A stretch of DNA of 64,000 bases, from the NCBI RefSeq assembly GCF_036320965.1, contig NC_092232.1, forward strand, positions 58,787,035-58,851,034. The letters are read 5' to 3'. The notes beneath the pieces are model-generated. The model searched no databases and was not told the origin of the DNA. It was given only the letters and a program-made list of their open reading frames with translations. Each line of letters begins with the position of its first letter. The stretch's first letter is position 1. The translations under genes were made by a program, and so were the position numbers. This DNA comes from Panulirus ornatus (Eukaryota > Arthropoda > Malacostraca > Decapoda > Palinuridae). Shown here one piece after another: positions 11,590-25,437 of the stretch.

Positions 11590-14500
11590 CTTACATGTTG
11601 TAGGTTTATGTTCTGCCACTGGACGACTCGTTCTCTGATCTTACCCAACATATAAATGTTTGTGTCGAGGTTCGTCAGGTGTTTATCATACGGAGTCTGT
11701 AACACGTAAGTCTGTCTATCGTTCACTATACTGGATAGTAACTGGTAAAGGTTATTAAAGATATCTACACCAGAATCTGTGCCACACAACAAAACATACA
11801 AATCACGATATTTGCAACATGATAACATGTTTGACCATCAGCAGGTAAGGTCATCAAGCCGCACCATACATACGTCAGACAGTAACATCAGTTGTATAAC
11901 AGGATGTATATATGTTGTTGGATTTAAGGGCTATCACCTAAAGGTCATGAACCCAGAATGTGAACCATAAGTTCAACATAAAATGATGGTCCAGGTCCAG
12001 CAGGTAGCTGCATATGAAGCTATGAATGTCTGTCTTGATTACTGACGACGTAGAGGGAAGGGTTTGGCAGGAAGGGGAGTGTGGTGGAGTTTGCTGGAGG
12101 GTTCTCGGTAGTGTTGTGAGGAAGAGATAGAAAAACAGACTGAAAGGAGGAGGGTAACAAGTCTTTGGGCTCAACCCAGGTGCTACATTGTCAGTCAAGC
12201 AAGACATCTAAAATAATCGCCAGATTGGTTGGTTATTTGGGCTTGTGGTTCATCCACTGCCAAGGTTAATAAAGTCAACAAGTTAGTCATGATCCCCAAT
12301 CAAAAATACTTGAACACCTTCACGTGTTGAAGATATTTGTAAGGTCATACACACGCTCACTAAATATTTGGCCCATATAAGTAAGGTTTTCACCCCTGTT
12401 GATTGCAAGGGTCATACCTGCGGTAAAGGTCATGTTATAACCATCAATCGAATATTCTTGAACAGTTTTCCCAGAGGTTCAAGATAATTCTGAGACCGTA
12501 CACGCTCTCACCCTGTTCGTAAGACGAATGGTGGATTCAAACGTACAGCGACATATGGAAGGTGAGTCGGTAATGAATCCTTTATATATTCTACTTTAAA
12601 GTAAGCTAACAATCCTTTCCACGTATCATTGTGTGAACAGATGGAGCAACCTAATATAGAAAGATGTACATCCAAGGAAGACATCAGTGACGACAAGTAG
12701 GAAAGACAAACCTGAGAAATGGTTGTTGGTGATGGTGTGAACAGTATTATCATTATTACCACACATCACCAGCACACCTTTGATGGCGCTCCTACACCTT
12801 CGTGGCTGCTGCACTCTACACACGAGCAGGGGATGATGGACACCCTTGAGCAAGAAGGTTCTCCGACGAGACTGTACTATTTCTCTCCGTCCTTTGAAGA
12901 TGACACAGCCTTGCTAAGGATGACTTGTCACTGGTGGTGACACAGCTGACGGATGGAGTCCTGTTACACCTTGTGAATAATATAACCAAAACAGTAGACT
13001 GGCCAGGTTGACAAGCGTATTGTGCACTTCAACTGACTAATGATATGATACAGAAAATTACAAACATAAATATCTATTGTAAGGATCAAATCAATAGTGA
13101 AACAAATATAGTTTGAATGATTAATGAAACAGATTGTGGGAAGTGACACAACTTTTTAATACTTGGTCAGTTACAAATGATTAATATGAAAACGTTAGGT
13201 ATCGACCCGCAGGAGAACGTGTTTACAGATCTTTATAGAAGACATATCTATGTTAGATAAACGCCATATCAAGGAAATATCTTAACCTGGGACGTGTAAC
13301 ATCTGTGTGGAGAGACACAACTTTGTAATATATGATCTACTCCACCGGTGAACTTTGACAACAGAGAGTTATACAACGCGTCGCTGGACGATATTTACCA
13401 CATACCTATAACGAATTTTTATATGATATACGAGACATTTGTTGGAAGTAAACATAAGAAATGATGATAGGAGATAAGGAGAGGGAAAGTACATATTTTC
13501 TTAAATGCTGAAAGAATCCTGTCTTAACCTAGTTATTTTGTGATGGATTTTATTTTAGATATCCAGAGGATAATATATTCTGGGGCTTATAATTATGATG
13601 CTTTTAACACCTTTTTTCAATTTCTTATCATCTTTACTGGCTAAAAGGCCATCGTTCTTAAAGACCATTTAAATGCAAACACTACATATTTATTATAAAT
13701 CATTTATCACATCAACTATAATGTTTGTACCTTATTCTTTAAGTTGTCAGTCACATTCTTAAGTATATAACACATTCGTCTGACTCAAGTAGATACATAT
13801 ATCTCCATGTTTATATATATACATATGGTTCTTAATTTATTATCTTTTTATTCCAAGTTGAAGTGATCCTTCTAAAGAAGATAGTAATCATTACCTTGGA
13901 TGACGTACCTGAGTCTTTATAACAGAAATAATGAACAACTCCTGATTGTTGAGGTTGTGCATACCGCCGGTTGAAGACCATTAGTTCACCAATGTTGTAC
14001 TGGTAATGATAAAAGTCAACATGTATATAACTTTAATGTTTGACATATACTATGGATTCAGGCTTTATGACTGTTCATATGTTTTCAAATATACCAACAT
14101 TACATTGACTCTATACGAAATACTACCATTAAATTGTTTGGTCATAAAGGAGATATTCTGATCACTCCAATAATACACATGTATGTTTACCTGGTACAAA
14201 GAGATCCGTCATATTGTAAAGCCCTGTGCCAGCCAGGCAGCCAGCCTTCCTAACAACAAACTACCTGTTAGTTAAGATCAGATAAAGAGCCGGGTTGAGG
14301 TGAGGGCCCGTACCAAGCATAGACCTAGCATAGACCTGTCATGGTACAGACCACTCATATGGAGACCTGGTGAATCCAACAATTAGAAACATTCCACATT
14401 TGAGGAGACTTGACAGGTCTAACTATGAACCAATTTCATCATGATCATATGATATGACCCCGTGCCAATGCTGGGACAAATTGTAATATTGAATTGTATA

Positions 14501-15010
14501 TTGTTTTCATATTATGACGGAATTAACAATAAAGATGAGTTGCCATAATTATGAGGAAATATGTTCACATTCACACTCACCAACCCTACCCAGACAACAC
14601 GAGTCGTATTGATCATTTCTAAATTCATCGGACACATCCGGGAAGATACATTTTGACTGTGTGTACTTTCCTTTAAAGTTACGTTCATTGGAAATAGAGT
14701 GAAACTAACTGTCTGTATTACCAACAAAAATCACTATGAGGTATAGATATCTATCTACTAATGACGTCACGTCTGATGTCACTCGTAGTAATGATGGTGG
14801 GCAAACGTTTGACCTCAGATGAGGTGAAGTATTTTATCTTCAATATGATTGTTAACATGGAATAATGTACCAGTTAGAGTGGTTGGAAGCAGCATTATAA
14901 ATACGTTTCACAATAAACTTGATAAATATTTACCTTCAAGTTCAAGATTAACATTATTTGCGACTCATCATTAGTCACACTGACAATATACAGGTTTATC
15001 TTTAGATTAT
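11519..15010. other. Spacer, duplicated at 60531-62799
   Basis: A (TTG)n run at about 11537-11590 is followed by sequence with no supported gene. 11519-13795 matches 60531-62799. 13796-15010 is absent from the right copy, but diverged pieces of it recur at about 48230-48620 (inverted) and 50000-50330. Confidence 0.55.
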
Positions 15011-15017
15011 CTGTATG

Positions 15018-15258
15018 TCTTCCACTACACTAATGTGTGAGTTCCTGATATCTTCCACTACACTAATGTGTGAGTTCCTGATATCTTCCACTACACTAAT
15101 GTGTGAGTTCCTGATATCTTCCACTACACTAATGTGTGAGTTCCTGATATCTTCCACTACACTAATGTGTGAGTTCCTGATATCTTCCACTACACTAATG
15201 TGTGAGTTCCTGATATCTTCCACTACACTAATGTGTGAGTTCCTGATATCTTCCACTA
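15018..15258. repeat. 33-bp minisatellite, about 7 copies
   Basis: The unit is 'tcttccactacactaatgtg' followed by 'tgagttcctgata', 33 bp, repeated almost without change. Because 33 is a multiple of three it gives an 11-residue repeat in an open frame on both strands, which is not evidence of a gene. The diverged relative at about 50190-50230 has only one unit. Confidence 0.95.
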
Positions 15259-15779
15259 TCACCATCAGCCTCGAAGTGACCCAGTGGTCCACTGCTGTAT
15301 GGATACCTTTACATTCCTTTGTATAATGGAATGTTTGTAACAACACAGTAATTAATCACATCTGAGCAATCGGGAATTTGACAAGGCATTATCAGCTCTA
15401 CGTCCTATTGGCGGGCCATCATAGAGCTATAAGGCTGTGGTCATGTTTGTCTGGATGTTGATGACAGGGGCTTCCTCTCTTATGTGAATGGCTTCTAATC
15501 TGTGTAGTCTCCTGCGATCACTACAACTAGTAATGATTTTGATGTTATTCATTATAATCTCCCTCGTTAGTCTCGTTCCATGCTTTTGTTCATGATGATG
15601 TTTGATTCCACCTTCTTGTAAGTGGAGCGAGAGTCGGTGGCTCAGGGTGCAGGTGTACTGATCATGTTGAGATGAGTAATAATGGATATATGAGCATACA
15701 TTGGTGGGTTTCCTGTATATGCTAAACTTAAACTTGTTTCCCCTTGTCTATGGATAATGGAATCTAGAAATGGTATCAT

Positions 15780-16603
15780 ACCATTATTTTCATTTTTCTA
15801 CAGTAAATTTGATGGAAGGTACTAAATTGTTAAGTAAGGGGAGAAATATTTGTAAATTTTCATTTGTTCGTCAAACACAAAGAACATCATCTACATACCT
15901 AAACCAAATTGTATTAGAAGGTAAGATATCCTTTAGTAATTTTGTTTCAGAAAATTCCATATAAAGATTACTTAGTGCAGGTGAAAGAGGGTTACCCATT
16001 GCCATACCAAATTTTTGAGCATAATAATCTCCATCAAATTGAAATACACAGTCTTTTATACACAATTTTATCAGTTCAATGAAATTAGACTTTGAAGCAG
16101 GTAAATGAATATCATCCAAGACATCAAATAAATATTCTAAAAGGTCATCAACTGGAACTTTAGCGAAAAGTGAGGAAACATCAAAGCTAACTCATTTAAA
16201 ATCAAAATCAACATTGATATTGTTTAGCTTGTTGACTAAATCTACATTGTTCATGATATTAGAATTTGATACCTTACCCAATAAAGTGCTTAATAAAGAA
16301 ACTAACCATTTTGACAATTCATATGTGATGGAGCCTACTGAACTCACTATAGGTCTTGCTGGAAAATTCTGTTTATGTGTTTTGATAAGTCCATACATAT
16401 ATGGCAATGAAGGGGACAAAGATGACAAACTTTTGATGAGAGAAATGTTACCTTTCAACAACAACATTTCTTTATTGAAATGAGAATCAACTGCTTTTAA
16501 GGGATTTTTACTAAGTTTACAATATGTTGTGTCATCATTTAAAAGATCATTCATTTTAGATAAATAGTTACTTTTGTCTAAAATCACAACAGAGTTAGAC
16601 TTA
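15780..16603 (-). pseudogene. Penelope-like reverse transcriptase, minus copy
   Basis: Read on the minus strand: SNYLSKMNDLL, then MYGLIKTHK, the FGMAMGNPLSP motif and the catalytic RYVDDVLCV. This order is that of Penelope-like reverse transcriptase. Breaks: a TGA at about 16194 before VSFDVSS, a lost codon near 16460, and a TGA directly after RYVDDVLCV. It is truncated at both ends; neither the N-terminal domain nor a GIY-YIG endonuclease is present. Confidence 0.85.
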
Positions 16604-16604
16604 T

Positions 16605-16805
16605 CTGCCTTGTTTAATCACGTTAAAAACTATGATCATTGTATTGACTGGAGTAACGCCATCTCAGTTATTAACTCTAACTCTATTACCAAGAGGAATA
16701 TCATTGAATCTTCTATTATTAAGTACACAAAGAATTATAATCTTAATATTAGTGATGGTCTATACAAATTAGATAACTTTATTGTTGATAAAATTTGTAA
16801 AATGA
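16605..16805 (+). pseudogene. Penelope-like C-terminal fragment, plus strand
   Basis: FNHVKNYDHCIDWSNA ... TKRNIIESSIIKYTKNYN ... DGLYKLDNFIVDKICK is the extreme C-terminus of the same family. It abuts the minus-strand copy at about 16604, making a head-to-head inversion junction, and runs into the 3' repeat with the hammerhead. This is the partial upstream copy expected of Penelope insertions. Confidence 0.8.
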
Positions 16806-17040
16806 TAAGTTTATGAACGCTCGTTGTATGTTTTGGACAATCACATGTTTACCAAATGGCTCTTAGCTTCGTCTCTTTGATGTATATCAACTGACATATT
16901 TCTCTCTTGTGTCTCCCCTGATGATGTGATTAATACACGAAAGTGCACTTGGGAGCTTATCGTGTTTCATTTTCCCCGTGGACTCATAGGAATATCTTGA
17001 TGACGCGCAAAATTGTGATCCTTTCCAACATGGACTCCAC
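16806..17040 (+). mobile_element. Penelope pseudo-LTR region
   Basis: Sequence between the C-terminal fragment and the N-terminus of the next copy. It matches the minus-strand tails at 6549-6790 and 57914-58145 and carries the hammerhead motif. The partial copy, pseudo-LTR, main copy order is the typical Penelope-like tandem. Confidence 0.75.
16914..16954 (+). ncRNA. Hammerhead ribozyme motif, plus strand
   Basis: Stem I TCCC (16914-16917), core CTGATGA (16918-16924), stem II, GAAA (16939-16942), stem III AGTGCACT (16942-16949), cleavage U at 16950 and stem I GGGA (16951-16954). It has the same length and core as the motif at 6626-6666, with loop changes only in stem II. Confidence 0.72.
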
Positions 17041-17109
17041 ACGGCTCTTCTATTTCTTCTCTACAAGCTGTCCTGGACTTTCTCTTTCGTTACTGCTTTC
17101 TCCAAATCG

Positions 17110-18600
17110 CTAATCAAGGCTTACCAACTGAAGTTACGGTTTGGATTCCTTAGGAAATGCCTTGATGAAGAAATGATGCCAAGATCTGTCCTACCTCAAC
17201 GTTTGTTTCAGCTGTCTGGTCGACGATTTGACCAATTCCAAAATATTATTTTAAAGAAAAACATTGAATTAAAGAAACTTGAAATGGAGGAGGCTTTTCG
17301 CATTTCAAGAGAGAAGAAACGTGCCTTTCAAATGGCAATACCGACACACTGGAAGAACCGGATGTTGGACTATTGCTATGATAAATTAAGGAAAGAATGC
17401 AATAGGCTACAAGTGTCACTAAATTGTAAGTTGGACCATCCTATTGATAACAGCGACTGGACCAAGAACACAAACCCATCTTTTGTGGTAAACCTACCTA
17501 ATAAACTAGATAAAGATTCCTTGTGTGCATTAGGCTATGGTTTGTTTTGTGTGCACTGACAGGGAAGCCAGCTGTGTTGATGTCACAAAGTCTTTTTGTA
17601 ATTTAGAAAAATACAGTAATTTAAGTAAAGATGAAATTAATATCTGTAAGGGTTTAGTGTATGCCAGTTTGTCAAAACCGGTGGAAGCTAATTGCCCTAA
17701 AAGATTCATAAGAGCTATTAACACCTTAAAGAAAGACAAGGATATACATATTACTAAAGCAGATAAGTCTAACCCTATTGTGATTTTAGACAAAAGTAAC
17801 TATTTATCTAAAATGAATGATCTTCTAAATGATGACACAACATATTCTAAACTTAGTAAAACTCCCTTAAAAGCAGTTAATTCTCATTTCAATAAAGAAA
17901 TGAAGTTGTTGTTGAAAGGTAACATCTCTCTTATCAAAAGTTTGTCATCTTTGTCCCCTTGATGCCCATATATGTATGGACTTATCAAAACACATAAACA
18001 GAATTTTCCAGCAAGACCTGTAGTGAGTTCAGTAGGCTCCATCACATATGAATTGTCAAAATGGTTAGTTTCTTTATTAAGCCCTTTATTGGGTAAGGTA
18101 TCAAATTCTAATATCATGAACAATGTAGATTTAGTCAACAGGCTAAACAATATCAATGTTAATTTTGATTTTAAACTAGTCAGCTTTGATGTTTCCTAAC
18201 TTTCCACTAAAGTTCCAGTTGATGACCTTTTAGAATATTTATTTGATGTCTTGGATGATATTCATTTACCTGCTTCAAAGTCAAATTTCATTGAACTGAT
18301 AAAATTGTGTGTAAAAGACTGTGTATTTCAATTCAATGGAGATTATTATGCTCAAAAATTTGGGATGGCAATGGGTAACCCTCTTTCACCTGTACTAAGT
18401 AATCTTTATATGGAATTTTCTGAAACAAAATTACTAAAGGATATCTTACCTTCTAATGCAATTTGGTTTAGGTATGTAGATGATGTTCTTTGTGTTTGAC
18501 GAACAAATGAAAATTTACAAATATTTCCCCCATTCCTTAACAATTTAGTACCTTCCATCAAATTTGCTGTAGAGCTTACAAAAATCCTATACATGAATAT
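17110..18600 (+). pseudogene. Penelope-like element, N-terminus through RT
   Basis: An N-terminal domain (about 17130-17540, with KKNIELKKLEMEEAFRISRE) is followed by the reverse transcriptase: SNYLSKMNDLL, MYGLIKTHK, VSFDVS, FGMAMGNPLSP and the catalytic RYVDDVLCV. Breaks: a frameshift at about 17535-17560, TGA at about 17960, TAA at about 18197 and TGA at about 18497. The last stop is also in the minus copy. After about 18600 the homology ends before any GIY-YIG endonuclease. Confidence 0.85.
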
Positions 18601-21600
18601 CATTTTTATTCACCTTTGCACATTGTTGTTAGCCTTTGTATTGTTATTCAACTTTGCTACCTCATTGGTTTTTGAGAGCTACACCTGGTTGGATTGTTAT
18701 TATTATGTGCCCTAAGATCACACTTATTGCAAGTTGCCTTATAGGATTTTTGTAAGCTCTACTTTAAGATTTATATTGTATTCGTGATAAAATCTCTGTT
18801 TTAACTCTTCTGAAGACCAGCTCTTTCATGCCTGTCATGCTACAGTATAATTCATTTTCTCTTATCTTTGACCACAGTCATTCCATTTCCCTACACCTTA
18901 TTTCAGTTTCTGTGAGAAATGTTAGATCAGAGTTTCATTTTTCCACTTGACAGGAAATTATTTGGTACTGTTGGGTGGTGAGCACACCACTAGATAGCCA
19001 GCTGCGCCCTGCTAGTGATTCCCGTATGTGTGCAAGTAAATCATAGTATTTAAAGCCTCCATATTGCTCTGTCAATATGACAATGTTATGATAGTTCAGC
19101 ATAAAACAGGCGTGGCATGATGCCAGCAGTAGCAGACAAGTCTTTTTTCTCAAAGAAATCGAAAAAAAGGGCTCCTTCACTATTTGAAGAACCACTTACT
19201 CCTTTGAACATGAAAAAAGATTCATCATATGAAACCCTTACAACATGTATGACATTTTAAAGTAGCCTTTACCACGAACATATACAACATAGCTCTGAAA
19301 GTTCTACATTGCTGCAGGAATTTTCACATTACAGAGAAAAGTTTCATTTATGTGTGACCTTGGAATAGTTGGGTTGTTGGTCTGAACAAGATGGCTGAGA
19401 CTGCAGGGTCTGCTGACTTTTCTGAGGAGGGATTGGCAGTTTCTAGAAATTATGATGCTTCCTAGTCAAACATCTGTATGCTTAAGTGCGTGTAAGTCTT
19501 CTCCATTATTTGCTGCAACATCTTAATGCGCTTCATTTTGAATTAAGCAAGCAAGAGCTCAGGGCAGGATTCATCAAACTGATTTCTGAAAAATAAACCG
19601 ATTATACTTTCCACTGTCAGGAAAATAGCTACATAGTTGCACAACAAACTGTATATCATATCAATTCTCTTGAATACAAGCTTAAACAATGATTCTTGAC
19701 CTTCTCTACATACAGGTCATTTGCCTTGAGGACAGCAGCATCTGTTGTTCTGCAAGACCTAATAGATCCATCAATGTGGAGGCAGACTTGCCTTCAAATA
19801 TGTATTGGAAAGTCACCAAACAGAATATTAAGCAACAAAAATGCATTTTAAAGGTGCAAGTTTAAGGGCTACATAGAACTGAAAGAATGTTAAGATATAA
19901 TCTCTATCAAAGGTACAGTTTCTAGATATCAGAGCAGCGAGGACATCTAATATATAAGAAACTAATGGAAGTTTTTAAATCCTTAGCTGAACCTTTGATT
20001 GTGAAACATTCATCCCTAACACAATGTTTACATATTTCCTGTTGAGGTCAGATTGTTATCCTTTCTACCCATTTTTTTTTTATTGTGCTCACATACGCTG
20101 AATAGACTCACAAAATCTAGGCTAAATAACCTCAGAAAACTAGCAATTTTACCATTATTAATGACTACGAAAAAACTTAATTATCTATTTTCATAACATA
20201 TGTAAAGTCTGTGGGACTTCTGTCCAGGAACACTGTTTTAGGTGGTGGAAGACTGGTTGTGTGACTGCTGCATTTGGGCCAGTTCAAGAGCATGTTGGTG
20301 AGAGGCTTCCAAACCCATTAGCTAATGGACCATAGTGTTTCATGTGAAAGTCCGTTACATTATTAGGGTGTGTAGGAGGAAAGTTCCCTAAGATTTTAAA
20401 GGCACTGTTTGTATCAGTGGGAGTCAAGGGTATGTGGGCGATTGTCTCTGAATGGATTTTGGGTAGATTTTTCACAATTTTCCTTTTTAAAGGCGAGATT
20501 GGTTTGTGGGTAATTTTTGAGAAGTATCTCATGAGTATGTTTGTAAGTTCTTTGGGACAATGGATTTTACTGTGATGAGTCAGGTGTGCTTCATGAGTGA
20601 GGACTGGTGAGACGAGTGGTGATGTGGGTCTTTCGGTTCATTGTGTTGATGAAGGAGTGCCAGTTATCTGTTTCCCTCTATATGATTAGGTTAATGATAG
20701 ATTTATTTAAGAATATTGATTTGATCTCTGATTTCTATCAATGGTGAGTGGTTATGTGTAAGGTGGTTTCTTTACTTTACGATGTGTGTAATTTATGGGA
20801 GTAGGTAGTAGTTTGTAGGAAGCTAACAACCAGGGAGGTATATTACCAGTACTAACCGCCTGGGTATCTGGAGGGTTAGTGACGCCTGTTTAGTGATCCA
20901 GCACTCAGGTGGTCGTCACGTTGCACTCCTCTGACCCAGGTAGCTGTCTTTTGTATTGACTGGGTGAGCTGGATGGAGTGTGCTCAGGATGGGTAAGTGG
21001 TCAGAGGATGGTTGCCGTAGCATCCTTCCATGTAATGCTGGTGTGAGCAGAATGTTGTTTCACAAAGTTAGCTGCAGGAGGTGGTGGACTGGGAGTCTGG
21101 TTGGTTGGTTGGTTGCATAAGTTAAGTATACTGAGAAGTTACAGTTGAAGAGATTCACCTCAGAGATCATAAGTGTGAATGCTGAACAAAGTGGACATTC
21201 AAATCTTTAATAATGGGAGCATCTTACCGAGGTTCTGCTGTTGGGTAGTGTATCTTATGGGGTATGTAGAGTGAGCAGGTATGCAGATGTTGATTATCTT
21301 GCACCTAGTACTGTGTTTATAGGATATTGTTGTTGTCTGTGAGCTGTTGTATGGTGTCAGTTGTGGAGAAAATTATGGTTTGGTGAATAAGTGTTATGAG
21401 TACCTACTCTTTGTCTGTTATTTCTTACAGCTGTAAGATCTGGATGTGAGACTAGCTTCTTAGATGAGTACTACAAGGATACTGCATTCTCTTAATTAGC
21501 TGAGAATTTCTGTGTATTTGTTCTTATCATTACTAGCACTGAATTGCAAAATCTTTAGTTTGTCATTGCAGTTCTGTGGCGTAGAATGATCTATTTGTGA

Positions 21601-24268
21601 AGACTGAAAATGCGCATTCTGTAATGCTGTTTATTGGAAATTTGTGCTCGAGGTGAAGGTGTTTGTGACGGAGTTTTGTAAGTTATTTTCTGAATGGCTG
21701 CTGTACGTCCAGTGTTCTGAGTAGTCTCCAGTGGATGACAGTGATGTACAGTGGAGGTGATACCACTGACTGTAGTTAAAGCACAAATTGTAGTAGTGCT
21801 TTTTGACATAATTGGCACTATGAACACATGTCATAAGCTGGAATTAGTAGTTAGATGACCTGGCCCTTACCTCCCTGTAGTTAACACATATGTGTGTATT
21901 CTTCAGATGCCTGAGTATAACCTTAAATAACACACTGTACAAAAATTAACTTTACACCAGTGAATGAGAGGTCTCAAATTGATCACCTGTTAGCTTTAAA
22001 GAGGTTGGTATGTTATCAGATCTTTTAGTCGTTATGTCATTACATTACTTTGAAAGTGAAAATACCATTTTTATACTAGTTTTCTGAAGAGACGTAGTAA
22101 GAGCAATGGTAAAGGGAAAAAAATATTGTCAACACAACAATGGGAAAAAGATATTGCTAAGCTCATTAAATGAAAAATAATATTGTTAAGCTTACTAAAG
22201 GAAAACAATATTGTTGTTAAGGTTATGGCAGTATAGATTTCCCATATAATATCCTTCATGTCGAAATATACAAGGAGTAGAAATATGGCATTAAATCAAT
22301 ATCCCAACGATGGTCTAATTCAAGAAACAAAACTGATAACTAAAACACACAGCACCACAGTGGCAGTCGGTAAGGGAGCTGTGAACATGGTTTAATACAA
22401 ACATAATGTTATGATCGTAGGAAGACTCTCCATATATAATATATCAAATAAGAAACAAAAATAGCCTATAACATAGAAGCTAAAGATAACATATGGAACA
22501 CACAACACTAAAATGTCCAGGACTAGAAATATAATAACCTCAAACACAAAACTGACTGCAATCATGTACATAAACTAATTTACTGGTAAACAATAACACT
22601 GAGAGGAATACATATGAAAATTACTGGTTTGATGCAAGGTACAAAAAAAAGGCAACTGGAGGTGTACAGTACATAGCAAAGATAAACAATGAAACAGTTT
22701 ACATGGATTAGTAATATTACAGCCAATTTTGTTGTCGCTAGACTGGTGAACCCATAATGCAAGAATAAACTGGAGTCCAAATATAAGAATCAAAAGTACA
22801 TAACGTGTTGTGAAAACTGGTACCAGAATGAAATAATTAAACACAAGAAGATAGATATGAGCATAAAGCATGGAAAATCCATAAAATAAAATTATCATTG
22901 GAATAATCATAGTTCCACACAAATAAATATTTCATGCAGTTTCAATGAAAAACAAATAGCTCAACTAAATACTTTAAACAACGTGGCAACATGAGGAAAA
23001 GAAAAAAGCTTTGGAATTGTTTTACATCTTGTACGACAATATTACTTCACAATAAGAGTATTCTCTTAAACAGGGTCATCTTGGGGCTCAGCGAGGCCAT
23101 TTCTTTCAATTACAGTTTGGAAACAACACACAAATATATAAGGTCATTCCATTCAAATTACCGTTTGGAAACAACACATAAATATATAAGTACGACTGGA
23201 AAATTTAGGTAGGCTAAACATTGATTGAAAACATCAGGGGAGACCCATTATGAAGAAGAGCAAAGTAACTTGTCAACTTTACCTTTTACTGCAGATAATA
23301 TCTGAAGAATTAATTTCAATGAGTCCTTAACTTTACAGAGATGCAGAAGTGTCTTGTTCCTCTGAAAAATATAAAGAACAAAATGGTAATCAGCAGCGTA
23401 GTTACAAGAGGATGGAGGGTAGGCCCCAGGAACCACCGACTGTTTAGGGTTTTTATGATATCCAATTCTGCCTAGCTCCTAGGTTGCCATCCAGTCAATT
23501 TGGCCGTGATAATCTTGGCAAATCTATCCCCAAGTGTCCCAAATATCTAAACGCCAGTGGTAAATAGCACCTCGACTTAACTCAAAATATCACATATTGT
23601 TTACTTGACACTTATAGAGCCTAGCTTTCATGTGGTAATCAATAAGATTTGAAAAAGAACTTTGTCTAAATACAACACAAACACTTTAAACAGCTAATGT
23701 TAGAAATGAAAAGAAAAGTACTAATCAATAATAACAAATATAAACAAACCGTAACTTTTATTCTGTCCCTTACCACCATGCATGTCTGTTCAAACAAAAC
23801 AAACTGACCAAAAATAATTCTTTATGAACGTCTCGATTAACGAGAATTTCCCAAGAAACAATAACATATAAGAGAAGTTTTAGTCTGCAAACAAAACAAA
23901 TATTTAAAACAGCTAACACAAAAGTAAAAAAATAGATATCATAAATGATCATAAATTAAAGCCAGTAACTATCAATAGCTGTCGCTTACACTCACGAATG
24001 GCTGACACGTACCATATTTTGGTCTTCCGCTTCACGTACAAATCTTGACCTATAACAATTCTAAATTATAATTACTATAATTTTCTTTAATCATTATTTT
24101 ACAGTTTTCTTATGTTAATAATTAGTATAACAAACACAAACAAAAACTGTAGAACTATCAGAAGACAAATTTCAGGCAGCAACTATGAACAAGCGGGAAG
24201 GTTTGATCATTTCTCTCCTGCTCCTACCTCTCTCTCCGTCTCCCATGTGGCCTTCCCATACACCAAGA

Positions 24269-24310
<42 letters not shown>

Positions 24311-24463
24311 GGCCAATTCCCTGATCAACTTTGTTAACGTAGGTTGCATAAAATATACAAAATCACTAACCTCATTACAGGTTACTATATTATAAGAAAT
24401 AATTTCATAGATTTTTGTTTATTCTCCATAGATTTGAGACACTTTAAAAGCCTAGCTTGTATA
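18601..24463. other. About 5.9 kb without a supported gene
   Basis: I see no domain, RNA gene or clear transposon. Small ORFs such as 18935-19195 (minus) have no recognisable motif. A short tandem duplication of about 52 bp lies at about 23104-23200 and an (AT)n run at about 24271-24308. Confidence 0.45.
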
Positions 24464-24966
24464 CTAAGATTTTCATCCTCTGAGCGAAGCCATACAATAA
24501 TCGTCCTTATCTACTCTGAGCATTGGATAGCCTCCTGATGATCAAGGTTGCTGTTTTGGTTGTCTGTTTCCCTTGTTACTGGTGCGCCTCACTGCACACC
24601 TTACATGAGTGCCTTCCACAGTATTAGGGACAGCTGCTGGGCCTCACTGTAGCTACTTCTGGGACGGTTGCCAATCTTCCTCGTATTCCCTCATGACCAC
24701 AGCGCCAAACCGACTCCCGCCATCAGGCCGAAACGCACAAACATTTCTGACAAAATTGAGACAACCGCTTTCGCGTCAGTTTTGACACCAAGTGAATTTA
24801 TACGACAATTACGTTCAAGATGCTTGGTTTTTCGTTCATGGATTGAACAGAAGCAACCAACGATGGTTGCTACTGCCCAATCCATGAAGTCCCCCCCACC
24901 ACGGAAAGGTAACCAAGCTTCGGGGGGGATGGGTGTTTACCCTGACGCCAACGGAGAAACTCAATA
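24464..24966 (+). repeat. Left ~500-bp inverted repeat
   Basis: Reverse complement of 31339-31840 with few differences. Its central part holds a decayed version of a hairpin that is perfect in the right arm. The open frame inside it has no known domain. Confidence 0.9.
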
Positions 24967-25437
24967 CAATATTTTTATTATAACTTTCCTTAATCTTGAA
25001 AAATGAATCAATGAGAGGGAAGAATAGCCCCAGCTATATGAAGATTGGTTAACCGACTCCTTGCGCATTGTTTAGAAAGTGATTTCTTTGAGGGTTGCTT
25101 TATGGAAGGCACGGTAGCGTCGGAAGAGTTTCATTTTTTCTTTGAAGACGAAGGAAATTATCCCCGTAAATTTATGTATTTTTTTTGGCGGGATAATGTT
25201 CCCATTTTTTTCTTTCTTTGTTTTTCAACGTCCCTACGTAGATATTATGTGTCATCCACTACTGGGAGAAAGCCAGACTTCCGCTAGATTAACGTAATCC
25301 TTGGCGGGGCGAAACTAAAGTTGTCTTGGTGTTGGTTCCTCAGCGATAACCCAAACACAAACACAAACACACCTCCAGTGTCCACTCTAGGGCCGTGTTC
25401 TCCTGCAGCACCAGCAGGAAGAAAGAACTAAGGTTCC

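Noticed and set aside
15002..15346. 114-codon ORF with 11-residue repeats
   Set aside because: Produced by the 33-bp minisatellite, which is open on both strands.
24691..24885. 64-codon ORF in the inverted repeat (also 31419-31613)
   Set aside because: Same frame in both arms because the arms are copies; no known domain and only 64 codons.
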